NCBI GenBank assembly: GCA_902363535.1
Contig: CABJAE010000001.1
Location: 48,758-112,757, forward strand
Source of the DNA: Peptoniphilaceae bacterium
GTDB lineage: Bacteria > Bacillota > Clostridia > Tissierellales > Peptoniphilaceae
Length of the DNA: 64,000 nucleotides
Direction: 5' to 3'
Part shown: one piece after another, positions 34,365-42,132 of the stretch
How positions within the stretch are numbered: the stretch's first letter is position 1
Layout of the letters: the number at the start of each line of letters is the position of its first letter
Notes under the pieces: model-generated
What the model saw: the letters and a program-made list of their open reading frames with translations, nothing else
What the model was told of the DNA's origin: nothing
Databases searched by the model: none
Translations under genes and position numbers: made by a program

Positions 34365-37154
34365 ATGGGGATTAAACATACACTTCGCCGCAAAAAAACA
34401 TGGCAAATGCTTCTCGCGGCCATATTATTTCTTCTCGTTCTTTTGGGGGGCATCGTGGCCATATGGATCGTGTCCATACTGAAGGACTTGCCGCCGGTTG
34501 ATTTCGACGACTTAACCACGTCCATTCCGCAGACATCCTACATACTCGATGCCGAGGGCAATCCCATCGACGAGGTGGATCCTTCCGTCTTCAGCGAAAA
34601 CATCTCTGTCGATCAGGTGCCGGATCACGTGAAGGAGGCCTTTCTCGCCGTGGAGGACCGGAGTTTTTACAAACACCACGGCCTGGATTTTCGCCAATTG
34701 GGCGCGAGCATCCTGACCAATGCAAAAAGCGGCGCCATCGAACGGGGCGGTTCCACCATCACCCAGCAATTGGTAAAAAACGTCTACTTAAGCAGCGAGC
34801 AGTCCTTGGATCGAAAGATCAAGGAGGCCTACCTAACCTTGGGCATGGAAGAAAAATTAGGAAAAGATGCAATTTTGGAGGCCTATCTGAACCGAGTGGA
34901 TTTGGGCTTGGGCAGCCAGGGCATCGAGGCGGCGAGCAATGCCTATTTCTCCAAACACGCCAAAGACCTGACCGTGGAAGAAGGGGCTCTTTTGGCGGGC
35001 ATCGTAAAATCCCCCGCCTCCTACCAACCGATTAAGCGGATTCCCACGGAAGAAAACGACGGCGCCAACGTCATCGCCACGCAAACCATCGGCGATCGCT
35101 CCTACGATTTAATTGAAAACCCCCGGGCCGAAGAGCGAAAAAAAGTGGTGCTCCGCGCCATGAACCAAGCCGGCTACATCACGGCGGAGGAGGCAAAGAG
35201 CTACGCGCAAATTCCCATTTCCTTTATGCCGAAAGAAAATCCCCCCTCGCCCTACTCTTCCTACGTGGCCGACGTGATTTCCGACGAGGCCGTCGCCATT
35301 CTTGCGAAGATCAGCCACATGGACAAACAGGCCGCGGAAAAACAGGTCCGCGAAGGAGGGCTCACCATCCACTCCACCATCGTGGGGGATTTCCAGAAAA
35401 AAATGGACGCCCTCTACGATACTTATCCCGCCCTCATTGCCCGCGGAAAAAACAAGGGCGCGAACTTCGTGGACTTCAACACCGACGGAAATGACCGCAT
35501 GATCGACGAGGAAGGCCACGTGCTCTACTACCCCTACGAGGCCCTCTTCGACGAGAAGGGCAATATGCATCTTCCCGCCGGCGCCTTCACGAAAACCGAC
35601 GGCGGATTGGAAATCGACGGAGAATACTTTACTGAATCAAACGGCAATCTTCTTTTGAAAAACCTCTATTACTTAGACGAAAACGGCAACCTCCGCACCG
35701 TGGCCGGCGCCGGAACCTTGTTTCAGGCGGGCGATTTGAAAAATCCTTCCACCCTTCTCCTTCAGGGCGAACTCTACGAGGCCTATAAAGACGCCATCGA
35801 AATCACGGAAGAGGAACTCGTCCTTCCCGCCGATCTGTTCCTTCTGCCGGAAAAAGGCAGCCTGCAACCGCAATCGGCGGCGATCATCGCCGACAATACC
35901 ACCGGCGCCATCGTGGCCCTCGCCGGAGGCAACGACTTAAAAGATCCCGCCCGTCTCCGCTACAATCACCTGACGAGCAAGCGACAACCGGGCACCGCCA
36001 TCGTGCCTTTAACCACCTACCTCGCCGCCTTAAGCGAAGGCGACACCCTGGCCACCTCCTACGACGACACGCCCATGCACGTCGACGGAATCATATGGCC
36101 CAATGCCGATTCCTTCTACGGCTACGACGTCCTGGCAGACGGCGCCGCCAATACCCGCTTGGCCATCAGCGGAAAGATTCTGGAACGCTACGGCTTCGAT
36201 CCCGTATTGAAAAATCTGAACCGCCTCGGTCTCTATAAGGGAGAGCGGCAAGACGACGCCGTAAAGACGCCCAAGGAAAATGCCAAGCGCCACGACATGA
36301 CCTACGACGCCATGGCGGCGGGAAATTTCGTGGACGGCATGAATCTTATGGCTCTAACAAACAGCTACGCCCGCATCGCATCGCCGAGCGTATCCGACAA
36401 TTACACCGTACAAAAGATTACCGACCGCAAAGGACGCGTCCTTTACGAACACGGAAAGACCGCGGCAAAGGACATCCATCGAGAAGACGCCCTCCTTCGC
36501 TACGCCCTGGGCCGTTCGCCCCTGGCCGAAAATCTTCGAGCATCGGGCTACGACGCCTTTGCCGTTTCCGGCACAAACAAGTACCGCGCAGATTACTTCG
36601 CCCTGGGCGCCACGCCTCGATACACCTACGGCCTGTGGATGGGCAACGACCTTCAAAAAATCGCCTTGGCCGGAGATCGCTCCCTTACGGAAAGCCTGTA
36701 CGCTTCCCTCGTGGCCATCCTGGGCGACGGAACGCCTTGGGAGCTTCCGGCGGATTTCGAAATGCACGAAGTGAGCGACAAGACCGGCCTCTTGGCCACA
36801 ACCTACGCCCGAAGAGCCCGCTCCACGGTGACTCTGCCTTTCTTGCCCAACACGGCGCCGACAAAGGAAACGCAAAACTACACGCGAAAACTCATCTGCT
36901 CCGTCTCCGGTCAATTGGCCTCCACCTACTGCCCCTATGAAACCATTACCTACGGCTACTACTTCGTGCGGCCCAAGGGCTACGATCCGAAAGCATTCGA
37001 CGGCATCCTGCCCAAGGACTACTACACCCTGCCCTCGAACTATTGCCAAGTACACACCAAGGAATGGTACGATCAGGAAACACAAAAGGCCAATGAAGAC
37101 GAACAGGATCAGGACAACGATAACGACCAAAACAGGGATACCCATCGCCGATAA
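34365..37154 (+). CDS. Class A penicillin-binding protein with intact GT51 glycosyltransferase and degenerate transpeptidase domain
   Basis: The 929-aa protein has a basic start, one membrane helix (about 14-38), then a GT51 domain with all hallmarks: E97 in VEDRSFYKHHGLDF, GGSTITQQL at 128-136, RKIKEA at 150-155 and KDAILEAYLNRV at 167-178. The transpeptidase fold is recognisable (AIIADNTTGAIVALAGG at 506-522, YFALGATPRYTYGLWMGND at 744-762), but its motifs are lost. SxxK reads T544-A-I-V547, SxN reads A594-A-N and KTG reads V734-S-G. About 150 residues (353-500) separate the two domains, longer than usual. The tail after 907 is acidic. ATG at 34365 follows GGGGG. It probably polymerises glycan without crosslinking. 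Confidence 0.93.
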   Translation: MGIKHTLRRKKTWQMLLAAILFLLVLLGGIVAIWIVSILKDLPPVDFDDLTTSIPQTSYILDAEGNPIDEVDPSVFSENISVDQVPDHVKEAFLAVEDRSFYKHHGLDFRQLGASILTNAKSGAIERGGSTITQQLVKNVYLSSEQSLDRKIKEAYLTLGMEEKLGKDAILEAYLNRVDLGLGSQGIEAASNAYFSKHAKDLTVEEGALLAGIVKSPASYQPIKRIPTEENDGANVIATQTIGDRSYDLIENPRAEERKKVVLRAMNQAGYITAEEAKSYAQIPISFMPKENPPSPYSSYVADVISDEAVAILAKISHMDKQAAEKQVREGGLTIHSTIVGDFQKKMDALYDTYPALIARGKNKGANFVDFNTDGNDRMIDEEGHVLYYPYEALFDEKGNMHLPAGAFTKTDGGLEIDGEYFTESNGNLLLKNLYYLDENGNLRTVAGAGTLFQAGDLKNPSTLLLQGELYEAYKDAIEITEEELVLPADLFLLPEKGSLQPQSAAIIADNTTGAIVALAGGNDLKDPARLRYNHLTSKRQPGTAIVPLTTYLAALSEGDTLATSYDDTPMHVDGIIWPNADSFYGYDVLADGAANTRLAISGKILERYGFDPVLKNLNRLGLYKGERQDDAVKTPKENAKRHDMTYDAMAAGNFVDGMNLMALTNSYARIASPSVSDNYTVQKITDRKGRVLYEHGKTAAKDIHREDALLRYALGRSPLAENLRASGYDAFAVSGTNKYRADYFALGATPRYTYGLWMGNDLQKIALAGDRSLTESLYASLVAILGDGTPWELPADFEMHEVSDKTGLLATTYARRARSTVTLPFLPNTAPTKETQNYTRKLICSVSGQLASTYCPYETITYGYYFVRPKGYDPKAFDGILPKDYYTLPSNYCQVHTKEWYDQETQKANEDEQDQDNDNDQNRDTHRR

Positions 37155-37211
37155 GGCTCCCTTGCGTAAACGCCCCTCCCTTCGGGTATGTACTCATATA
37201 AGGAGGCGGTT

Positions 37212-37358
37212 ATGAAACTATCGAAAATCGTGAAATTTGCAGCCATGTCCAAAGGTGCCAAGGCAGGCGCCAAGGCCATGCGGAAAAAGCCCGTGCGCAA
37301 AGCCACGGCAAGCTTTATAAAAAGCTACGCCCTGTGGAAGTTTATTCGCAAAAAATAA
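37212..37358 (+). CDS. Small highly basic protein, 48 aa, function unknown
   Basis: A 48-codon frame starts at ATG 37212 behind a strong AAGGAGG about eight bases upstream. The protein begins MKLSKIVKFAAMSKGAKAG and ends SYALWKFIRKK. It has about fifteen Lys/Arg residues, no acidic residue and alternating small and hydrophobic residues that could form an amphipathic helix. It lies 57 bases after the PBP gene on the same strand and is followed by a strong terminator, so it looks like the second gene of that transcript. I recognise no family. A nucleic-acid- or membrane-binding peptide, or a leaderless bacteriocin-like peptide, are possibilities only. Confidence 0.7.
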   Translation: MKLSKIVKFAAMSKGAKAGAKAMRKKPVRKATASFIKSYALWKFIRKK

Positions 37359-37363
37359 AATCA

Positions 37364-37391
37364 GCCCTCGCCGATGAAGCGAGGGCTTTTT
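37364..37391. terminator. Bidirectional terminator between the small basic protein gene and folD
   Basis: An 8-bp GCCCTCGC/GCGAGGGC stem (37364-37386) with a seven-base loop. TTTTT follows on the forward strand and TGATTTTATTTTTT on the reverse strand, so it can end both convergent transcripts. Confidence 0.9.
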
Positions 37392-37403
37392 CATGGAAAA
37401 AAT

Positions 37404-38225
37404 CTAGTCGAGAAACATATTGTCCAGCAAAAGTAAATTCGTAAGGCTTCCCACGCCGCCGGGCACGGAAGTCACCAAATGCGCCTTGTCCACGACCGCG
37501 TCGAAGTCCACGTCGCCGGTTAATTTTCCGCTCTCGTCGAAGGCGATGCCGCAGTCGATAATGCACTGATCGTCGCTCACAAAATCCGCCGTCACCCAGC
37601 GGGACTGCCCCGTGCCGTAAACCACCACGTCGTAATCTTTCGCCAAGCCGGGAATGTCTTTCGTGCGGGAATGGCCCAGGGTTACCGTGGCGTTTTTATC
37701 TAAAAGCATCATGGCCAGAGGCTTGCCGATGACCATGGAGCGGTTAATAATCAACACCCGTTTGCCTTCTAAATCCCCCATGGCCTCTGCAATCATAAGG
37801 GCGCTTTTCGCCGTGGCGGGCATGATCTTTCCCTGCCCCGTGAAAATTTTCCACTGATTCAGGGGACTCAAACAGTCGATGTCCTTTTCCGATTGAATGG
37901 CGCTGTCAATGGCTTCGACATCGAAATGCTTGGGCAGAGGATGGAAAATCAAGATCCCGCCGATGCCCTCGTCCCGATTGCCGCGATTCACTTCCGATAA
38001 AATCTCGCTTTCCCCCGCCGTGTCGGCGAAAGCAGTGACCTTCACGTCGATGCCCACTTTTTCCGCCGATTTCTTAATGGAATTTTCGTAGCTTATGTCC
38101 GCCTTTTTGTCTCCGACGCGAAGGATTAAGAGCTTGTATCCGATCCCTCTTTCCTTGGCGACGGCGACTTTTTCCGTCAAGTCGCCGAGAAGCTGCTCCC
38201 GCAGCGGGCTTACGTCAAATTTCAT
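37404..38225 (-). CDS. folD: FolD-family methylenetetrahydrofolate dehydrogenase, divergent active site
   Basis: This 273-aa protein matches FolD throughout (LLILRVGDKKADISYENS, INRSMVIGKPLAMMLLDKNATVTLGHSRT, TSVPGGVGSLTNLLLLDNM). FolD normally oxidises methylene-THF and hydrolyses methenyl-THF. The conserved lysine four residues after the active-site Tyr (Y46) is Ile50 here, though lysines follow at 51-52. The usual Gln in VQLPLP is Phe94. The PCTP motif reads MPATA, and KDVDG reads KDIDC. The lysine is essential for cyclohydrolase activity in studied enzymes, so this may be a dehydrogenase only. It is transcribed behind the NlpC/P60 gene with a terminator between. Confidence 0.85.
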   Translation of the reverse strand: MKFDVSPLREQLLGDLTEKVAVAKERGIGYKLLILRVGDKKADISYENSIKKSAEKVGIDVKVTAFADTAGESEILSEVNRGNRDEGIGGILIFHPLPKHFDVEAIDSAIQSEKDIDCLSPLNQWKIFTGQGKIMPATAKSALMIAEAMGDLEGKRVLIINRSMVIGKPLAMMLLDKNATVTLGHSRTKDIPGLAKDYDVVVYGTGQSRWVTADFVSDDQCIIDCGIAFDESGKLTGDVDFDAVVDKAHLVTSVPGGVGSLTNLLLLDNMFLD

Positions 38226-38238
38226 TTTTCCCTCCTAT

Positions 38239-38263
38239 TAAAAAAGAGCGGCGAACCGCTCTT
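38239..38263 (-). terminator. Terminator of the NlpC/P60 gene
   Basis: AGAGCGG/CCGCTCT stem (38245-38262) closed by a stable TTCG loop and followed by six T's on the reverse strand. The folD ribosome site comes right after. Confidence 0.88.
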
Positions 38264-38278
38264 CGTGTTTCTGCTTCA

Positions 38279-39352
38279 TTATAACACGCGCGTTGCGTTC
38301 ACAAAACGGGAGTTATAATACTTTTCAGATAATTTATTTTGTTTTACCCGACCACTGCCGCTGTTGGCGTGGATGAAGGTATCGTCGCCGATGTAGATGC
38401 CGACGTGGCTGACGCCCTTGCCCGTGGTGTTAAAGAAAATCAAATCGCCCGGTTGTAATTGGGAGCGATCCACTTGAGCGCCCACTTGGGATTGTGCGGA
38501 AGAGGTTCTGGGAAGGGAAATCCCCAATTCGTTGACGTAGATGGCGTACACGAGGCCGGAGCAGTCGTAACCGCCGTCGCCGGTGGCGCCCCATACGTAG
38601 GGAGAACCCATTTTGCTGAATGCCGAGTCGATGACCTGTTGTGCCTTCGCGCCGTCTACTTTCGGTGCAATGGCCACGGGTTCGGCGATCTTTTTGACCG
38701 GCGCTTGCTTTTGAATGACTGCACGTTGCACGGCCTTCACACCGCCTTCACCGAAGTCCAGGTAGTTGGGATCGATTTGGAAATCCTTGCCTTCTTCATC
38801 GAGAATGATGAAGAGGCCGTCTTTGTAGCTCACTACATTAACCGATTGGTTTTTAGCCAATTGGTAAACGCCGTTGGCATTTTCAAGTTTTAAATTTTGT
38901 TTCACCTTGGCCGGGGTCATGTGAGGCCCTTCGATGGGTTCGATAAATTTGTTTTCAACGGATCCGAAAAGGCCGTCTTCTGTATTTACCGCTACCGTGT
39001 TCGGGTAGTGCTTCACCGTTTGAAGGGTTTCGCCGATAAAGAGGTTGCGGACGACCTTGCCGTCTTTTTTCAAGATGGCGTTTTTCTTTACCGTGTAATA
39101 TTGAGGTTTGCTTTCGGTAACCAAGATCTTTTCCTTGGGAACGGTGACCTTGGCATTGCCCTTTTGGACTATGTAGCCGCGATCGTTGGAATCGACGATA
39201 TTTGCTTGTTCTTCCACGGCGAATTTCAATTCGCTGCCGCTATACAATGTGGTGTTATGATCCTGCACGAAAACGCCGGTATCTCTAAGGCCTACGATCG
39301 AAATGATTGCCAACGCAGTCGTTCCGACGGCAAGCTTGAACTTGTGACTCAT
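38279..39352 (-). CDS. NlpC/P60 family peptidoglycan endopeptidase
   Basis: The 357-aa secreted protein has an N-terminal signal or anchor (LAVGTTALAIISIVGL), SH3-like wall-binding segments (about residues 90-150) and a C-terminal NlpC/P60 domain. The catalytic Cys is in YDCSGLVYAIY and the His in VSHVGIYIGDDTFIHA, so the enzyme looks active. Such enzymes cut D-Glu-diaminoacid bonds in peptidoglycan during growth or separation. ATG at 39352 follows AAGGAG. A perfect WalR-type box lies upstream of its promoter, which fits control by WalKR as for other autolysins. Confidence 0.93.
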   Translation of the reverse strand: MSHKFKLAVGTTALAIISIVGLRDTGVFVQDHNTTLYSGSELKFAVEEQANIVDSNDRGYIVQKGNAKVTVPKEKILVTESKPQYYTVKKNAILKKDGKVVRNLFIGETLQTVKHYPNTVAVNTEDGLFGSVENKFIEPIEGPHMTPAKVKQNLKLENANGVYQLAKNQSVNVVSYKDGLFIILDEEGKDFQIDPNYLDFGEGGVKAVQRAVIQKQAPVKKIAEPVAIAPKVDGAKAQQVIDSAFSKMGSPYVWGATGDGGYDCSGLVYAIYVNELGISLPRTSSAQSQVGAQVDRSQLQPGDLIFFNTTGKGVSHVGIYIGDDTFIHANSGSGRVKQNKLSEKYYNSRFVNATRVL

Positions 39353-39448
39353 GTGGTAACAACACTCCTTATAAAATACTTCGCTTTGAAAGGGCCCGAA
39401 GGCGGGCGATTCCATTCGAAATTAGATTTTTCTTAATGATCTTTTGAA

Positions 39449-39478
39449 ATTATAACACAGTTGGTTACAGAATGTAAT
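39449..39478 (-). promoter_or_regulatory. Extended -10 promoter of the NlpC/P60 gene
   Basis: TGTTATAAT on the reverse strand (TATAAT at 39449-39454) with ATTACA (39473-39478) 18 bases upstream. A TTACA-GAA-TGTAA inverted repeat (39465-39477) covers the -35 region. The leader is about 90 bases. Confidence 0.7.
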
Positions 39479-39496
39479 AATTTGAGACGTCATTTA

Positions 39497-39513
39497 TGTT
39501 ACTTCTCTGTTAC
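39497..39513 (+). promoter_or_regulatory. WalR-type direct repeat TGTTAC-N5-TGTTAC
   Basis: A perfect match to the WalR consensus TGT(A/T)A(A/T/C)-N5-TGT(A/T)A(A/T/C). It lies 43 bases upstream of the -10 box of the NlpC/P60 gene and between that gene and mgtE. The match is seen directly; binding is inferred from the autolysin target. Confidence 0.65.
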
Positions 39514-39563
39514 AGTTCTATGACTTTTTATTTCTTTTTTAACAACCTTCTCTTTCACCAAAT

Positions 39564-39593
39564 GTGACTTCGTAGGTCCTTCAATGGTATACT
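39564..39593 (+). promoter_or_regulatory. Promoter of mgtE
   Basis: GTGACT (39564-39569), an 18-base spacer and TATACT (39588-39593). The leader would be only about 25 bases, too short for an M-box magnesium riboswitch. Confidence 0.6.
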
Positions 39594-39623
39594 GTTTATG
39601 TACCATCCGGGAGGTGACAGACT

Positions 39624-40982
39624 ATGGAATATGAGTCCGATTACAATTTGTTAAAAGAAAAGATCGACGCCTGCATCACAGAGGGCAGTGTACAAAACGC
39701 CAAGAATATCTTCGATTCCTACCACTCCGTCGATATCGACGAAGTGTTGGAGGATTTGGATTCGGCGGATCTTCAGTACTTCCTCTTTATGTTGGATCCG
39801 GAAGAGATCGCCAATCTCATCGAAAATGCCGAAGAAGAGCTTCAGGTTATGATGGCCGGTTTCTATTCGACGAAAGAGCTCATCGACATTTTCAGCTACA
39901 TGACCAATGCGGATGTCGCCGATTTATTGGGGCTTTTGCCCACGATTAAACGAAAAGACATTCTCAACTATATGAAGAAAAGCGAATCGAATATTCTCAA
40001 GATGATCTTGTCCTATGACGACGACAGCGCCGCCGGGATTATGACCACGGAGTTTATTTCCCTGAAACAATCCCTTACCGTGCGCGAAGCTCTTTTAAAG
40101 ATCAAGGAGATCGCCCCTACGACGGAAATTATCGAATCCATTTTCATTACGGATAATTTGCACCGCCTTCAGGGCATCGTCGATTTGCGGGAGATCCTCG
40201 TGGCGCCGGGCTTTAAACCTTTGGCCGATCTCGTGGAGACCCACCCCTTTTTCGTCTATGCGGATCAGGATCAGGAAGAAGCGTCGAATTTAATTTATAA
40301 ATACGACTTAAAGTATTTGCCCGTCGTCAATAAAAACGAGGCCATCCTCGGCGTCATTACCTCAGACGACATTATCGACGTTATGGAAGAAGAACATAAC
40401 GAAGACATCTTGGCCATCGGTGGGGTTTCCAAAGACGAAGAATTCGACTCCAATTTCTTCCACTCCGTAAAAAGCCGCCTGCCTTGGCTCGTCATCAATC
40501 TGTTTACGGCCTTTATGGCATCGGCGGTGGTCAGCATGTTTGAAGACACCATCAGCCAAGTGGTGGCCCTCGCCGCCGCCATGCCCATCGTCACGGGGAT
40601 GGGAGGAAACGCCGGCAATCAAGCCCTCTCCATCGTCTTGACCAGTTTGGCCCGCGACGAAATCAGTTTGGAAGAAGACCTGCCCCTGGTTTTAAAAGAG
40701 ATCGGCCTGGGGATTTTTGACGGCGCCGTCATCGGCTTTTTCGCCGGCGTCGTCTTGTATTTGAAGTACCAAAATGTGTATTTAGGCCTGATTATCTTCG
40801 CCGCCATGATTTTAAACATGGTCATCGCCGGCATCGTCGGCTTCCTTTTGCCCCTCTTGTTCGACAAGTTGAAAATCGATCCGGCCATTTCGTCGCCGAT
40901 TTTTCTCACAACATTCACCGACGTGTGCGGCTTTTTTATCTTCCTGGGCCTGGCTTCCACCCTCCTGCCCAAATTGCTTTAA
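39624..40982 (+). CDS. mgtE: Magnesium transporter MgtE
   Basis: MgtE is a Mg2+-gated magnesium channel. This 452-aa protein has the N-terminal superhelical domain (residues 1-130), two CBS domains (about 135-255) and five membrane helices with the pore signature MPIVTGMGGNAGNQALSI. The DDDSAAGIMTTEF stretch starts the CBS region. GGAGGTGA precedes the ATG. It is a single-gene unit, divergent from the NlpC/P60 gene, and ends at a bidirectional terminator. No M-box fits in its leader, so control is probably through the protein's own Mg2+ gate. Confidence 0.96.
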   Translation: MEYESDYNLLKEKIDACITEGSVQNAKNIFDSYHSVDIDEVLEDLDSADLQYFLFMLDPEEIANLIENAEEELQVMMAGFYSTKELIDIFSYMTNADVADLLGLLPTIKRKDILNYMKKSESNILKMILSYDDDSAAGIMTTEFISLKQSLTVREALLKIKEIAPTTEIIESIFITDNLHRLQGIVDLREILVAPGFKPLADLVETHPFFVYADQDQEEASNLIYKYDLKYLPVVNKNEAILGVITSDDIIDVMEEEHNEDILAIGGVSKDEEFDSNFFHSVKSRLPWLVINLFTAFMASAVVSMFEDTISQVVALAAAMPIVTGMGGNAGNQALSIVLTSLARDEISLEEDLPLVLKEIGLGIFDGAVIGFFAGVVLYLKYQNVYLGLIIFAAMILNMVIAGIVGFLLPLLFDKLKIDPAISSPIFLTTFTDVCGFFIFLGLASTLLPKLL

Positions 40983-41010
40983 TTTCTTATTATTCAAAAA
41001 ACATGCAAAA

Positions 41011-41038
41011 ACCGAAGGCTTTCGCTGCCTTCGGTTTT
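41011..41038. terminator. Bidirectional terminator between mgtE and the SLH gene
   Basis: A 9-bp ACCGAAGGC/GCCTTCGGT stem (41011-41035) with TTTTCT on the forward strand and a TTTTTGCATGTTTTTT tract on the reverse strand. It serves both convergent genes. Confidence 0.88.
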
Positions 41039-41056
41039 CTCATTCTATGAACTCGG

Positions 41057-42043
41057 TTACTTTTCGATAAAGGAATAGATCCGCTGCGCCAGGACCACGG
41101 CCTGTTCTCTCGAGGCATGGGTCTTGGGCTTAAATTCGTTGTTCTTGTAGCCCTCCATTAGTCCCAAAGACTGAAGCTCGTAGACGGATTCCCGGGCGTA
41201 GGGGCTGATCTTTGCGTGATCGGCGAAGGGCGCACCCATCGTCTTGTCCCCTTCCACTTCCACGCTGTTTAAGAAGCGGGTCAAAATGGTGGCCATTTGC
41301 TCCCGGGTGATCTTCGATTTGGGGGCGAATTTATCCTTGCCCACGCCGTTGACCAATCCAAGGCGCGATGCGATGACCACGGATTCGTTTTTCGTGTCCT
41401 TATAGGGGCTCTTTCCCGCCACTAAATGGACGTGCTCCGCTTTTTCGTAGAGGCGCACGATGACTTCCGTAAATTCTTCCCGCGTAATTTCCGTCTTCAT
41501 ATCGGCCTTAACCGAGGGCGGGATCAATCCGTTCTTCCCGGCATCGCTCAATTCCTCCATGGACCATGCACTGGAATTGTTAAAGACCGGGCGATAGCCT
41601 ACGGAAACCGCATTGGTGTAGGCGCTTTCGCCCTCACCGATGTAGCGGACGCGGAAGCTGTAAAGCTTACTTTCGATGGCGGGATTCGCCAAATTCGAAA
41701 ACTTCGCGCCGTCAAGCTTCATTTCCACGCGGTCTTTTTCATTTAAAGTAAGCTCACCTTTAAAACTCTGCCCGTTTTTCGAAGACCAGGGGCCGAGATT
41801 GACTTTGCTGTCGATTTCGTAGGCTACGGTCTTTCCCGATTCCAATTGTTTCTTCACACCTTCGGGATTGCTCCAAGTAATGGTGAAGGCGTCGTAGCTT
41901 CCCCCTTCTCCCTGAGCCAATGCCACCGCCAAGTTTCGCGGACTTTCGTAACTTTGAGCGAAGACCCCCGATGCGGGAAGCAGAATTCCCAGACATAAAA
42001 AAAGTGCCAATAGGCGTTTCAATGTGTATTTCAATGGTAACAT
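41057..42043 (-). CDS. Secreted SLH-domain protein with a fibronectin-III-like domain
   Basis: The 328-aa protein has a clear signal peptide (LKRLLALFLCLGILLPASGVFA, cleavage near AQS), a region resembling fibronectin type III (about 35-150, YSFRVRYIGEGESAYTNAVSVG) and three SLH repeats: about 160-205 (ITREEF), 215-262 (ITREQM) and 272-325 (ASREQA). SLH repeats anchor proteins to secondary wall polymers or peptidoglycan. No catalytic domain is seen, so a wall-associated structural or adhesive role is likely. A near-perfect WalR-type box lies upstream of its promoter. Confidence 0.88.
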   Translation of the reverse strand: MLPLKYTLKRLLALFLCLGILLPASGVFAQSYESPRNLAVALAQGEGGSYDAFTITWSNPEGVKKQLESGKTVAYEIDSKVNLGPWSSKNGQSFKGELTLNEKDRVEMKLDGAKFSNLANPAIESKLYSFRVRYIGEGESAYTNAVSVGYRPVFNNSSAWSMEELSDAGKNGLIPPSVKADMKTEITREEFTEVIVRLYEKAEHVHLVAGKSPYKDTKNESVVIASRLGLVNGVGKDKFAPKSKITREQMATILTRFLNSVEVEGDKTMGAPFADHAKISPYARESVYELQSLGLMEGYKNNEFKPKTHASREQAVVLAQRIYSFIEK

Positions 42044-42069
42044 CCTTTCCTTGCTTTTAAGCTTCTAAA

Positions 42070-42130
42070 ACTATAGCAAAAGGACGGGACCGATTGAAGC
42101 GTTCCACAGGTTTTGTAACGGAATTGTCAC
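42070..42130 (-). promoter_or_regulatory. Promoter of the SLH gene with an upstream WalR-like box
   Basis: TGCTATAGT (extended -10, 42070-42075 plus TG) with a weak TTCAAT -35 (42093-42098) on the reverse strand. TGTAAC-N5-TGTCAC (42114-42130, forward strand) matches the WalR consensus with one deviation and stands 38 bases from the -10. Confidence 0.5.
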
Positions 42131-42132
42131 TT

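Noticed and set aside
36354..37145. 263-codon reverse frame opposite the class A PBP
   Set aside because: Hydrophobic-looking translation is the mirror of the transpeptidase-like region; no ribosome site or promoter is seen.
39416..39623. M-box magnesium riboswitch ahead of mgtE
   Set aside because: The best promoter leaves a leader of about 25 bases, and no terminator hairpin precedes mgtE.
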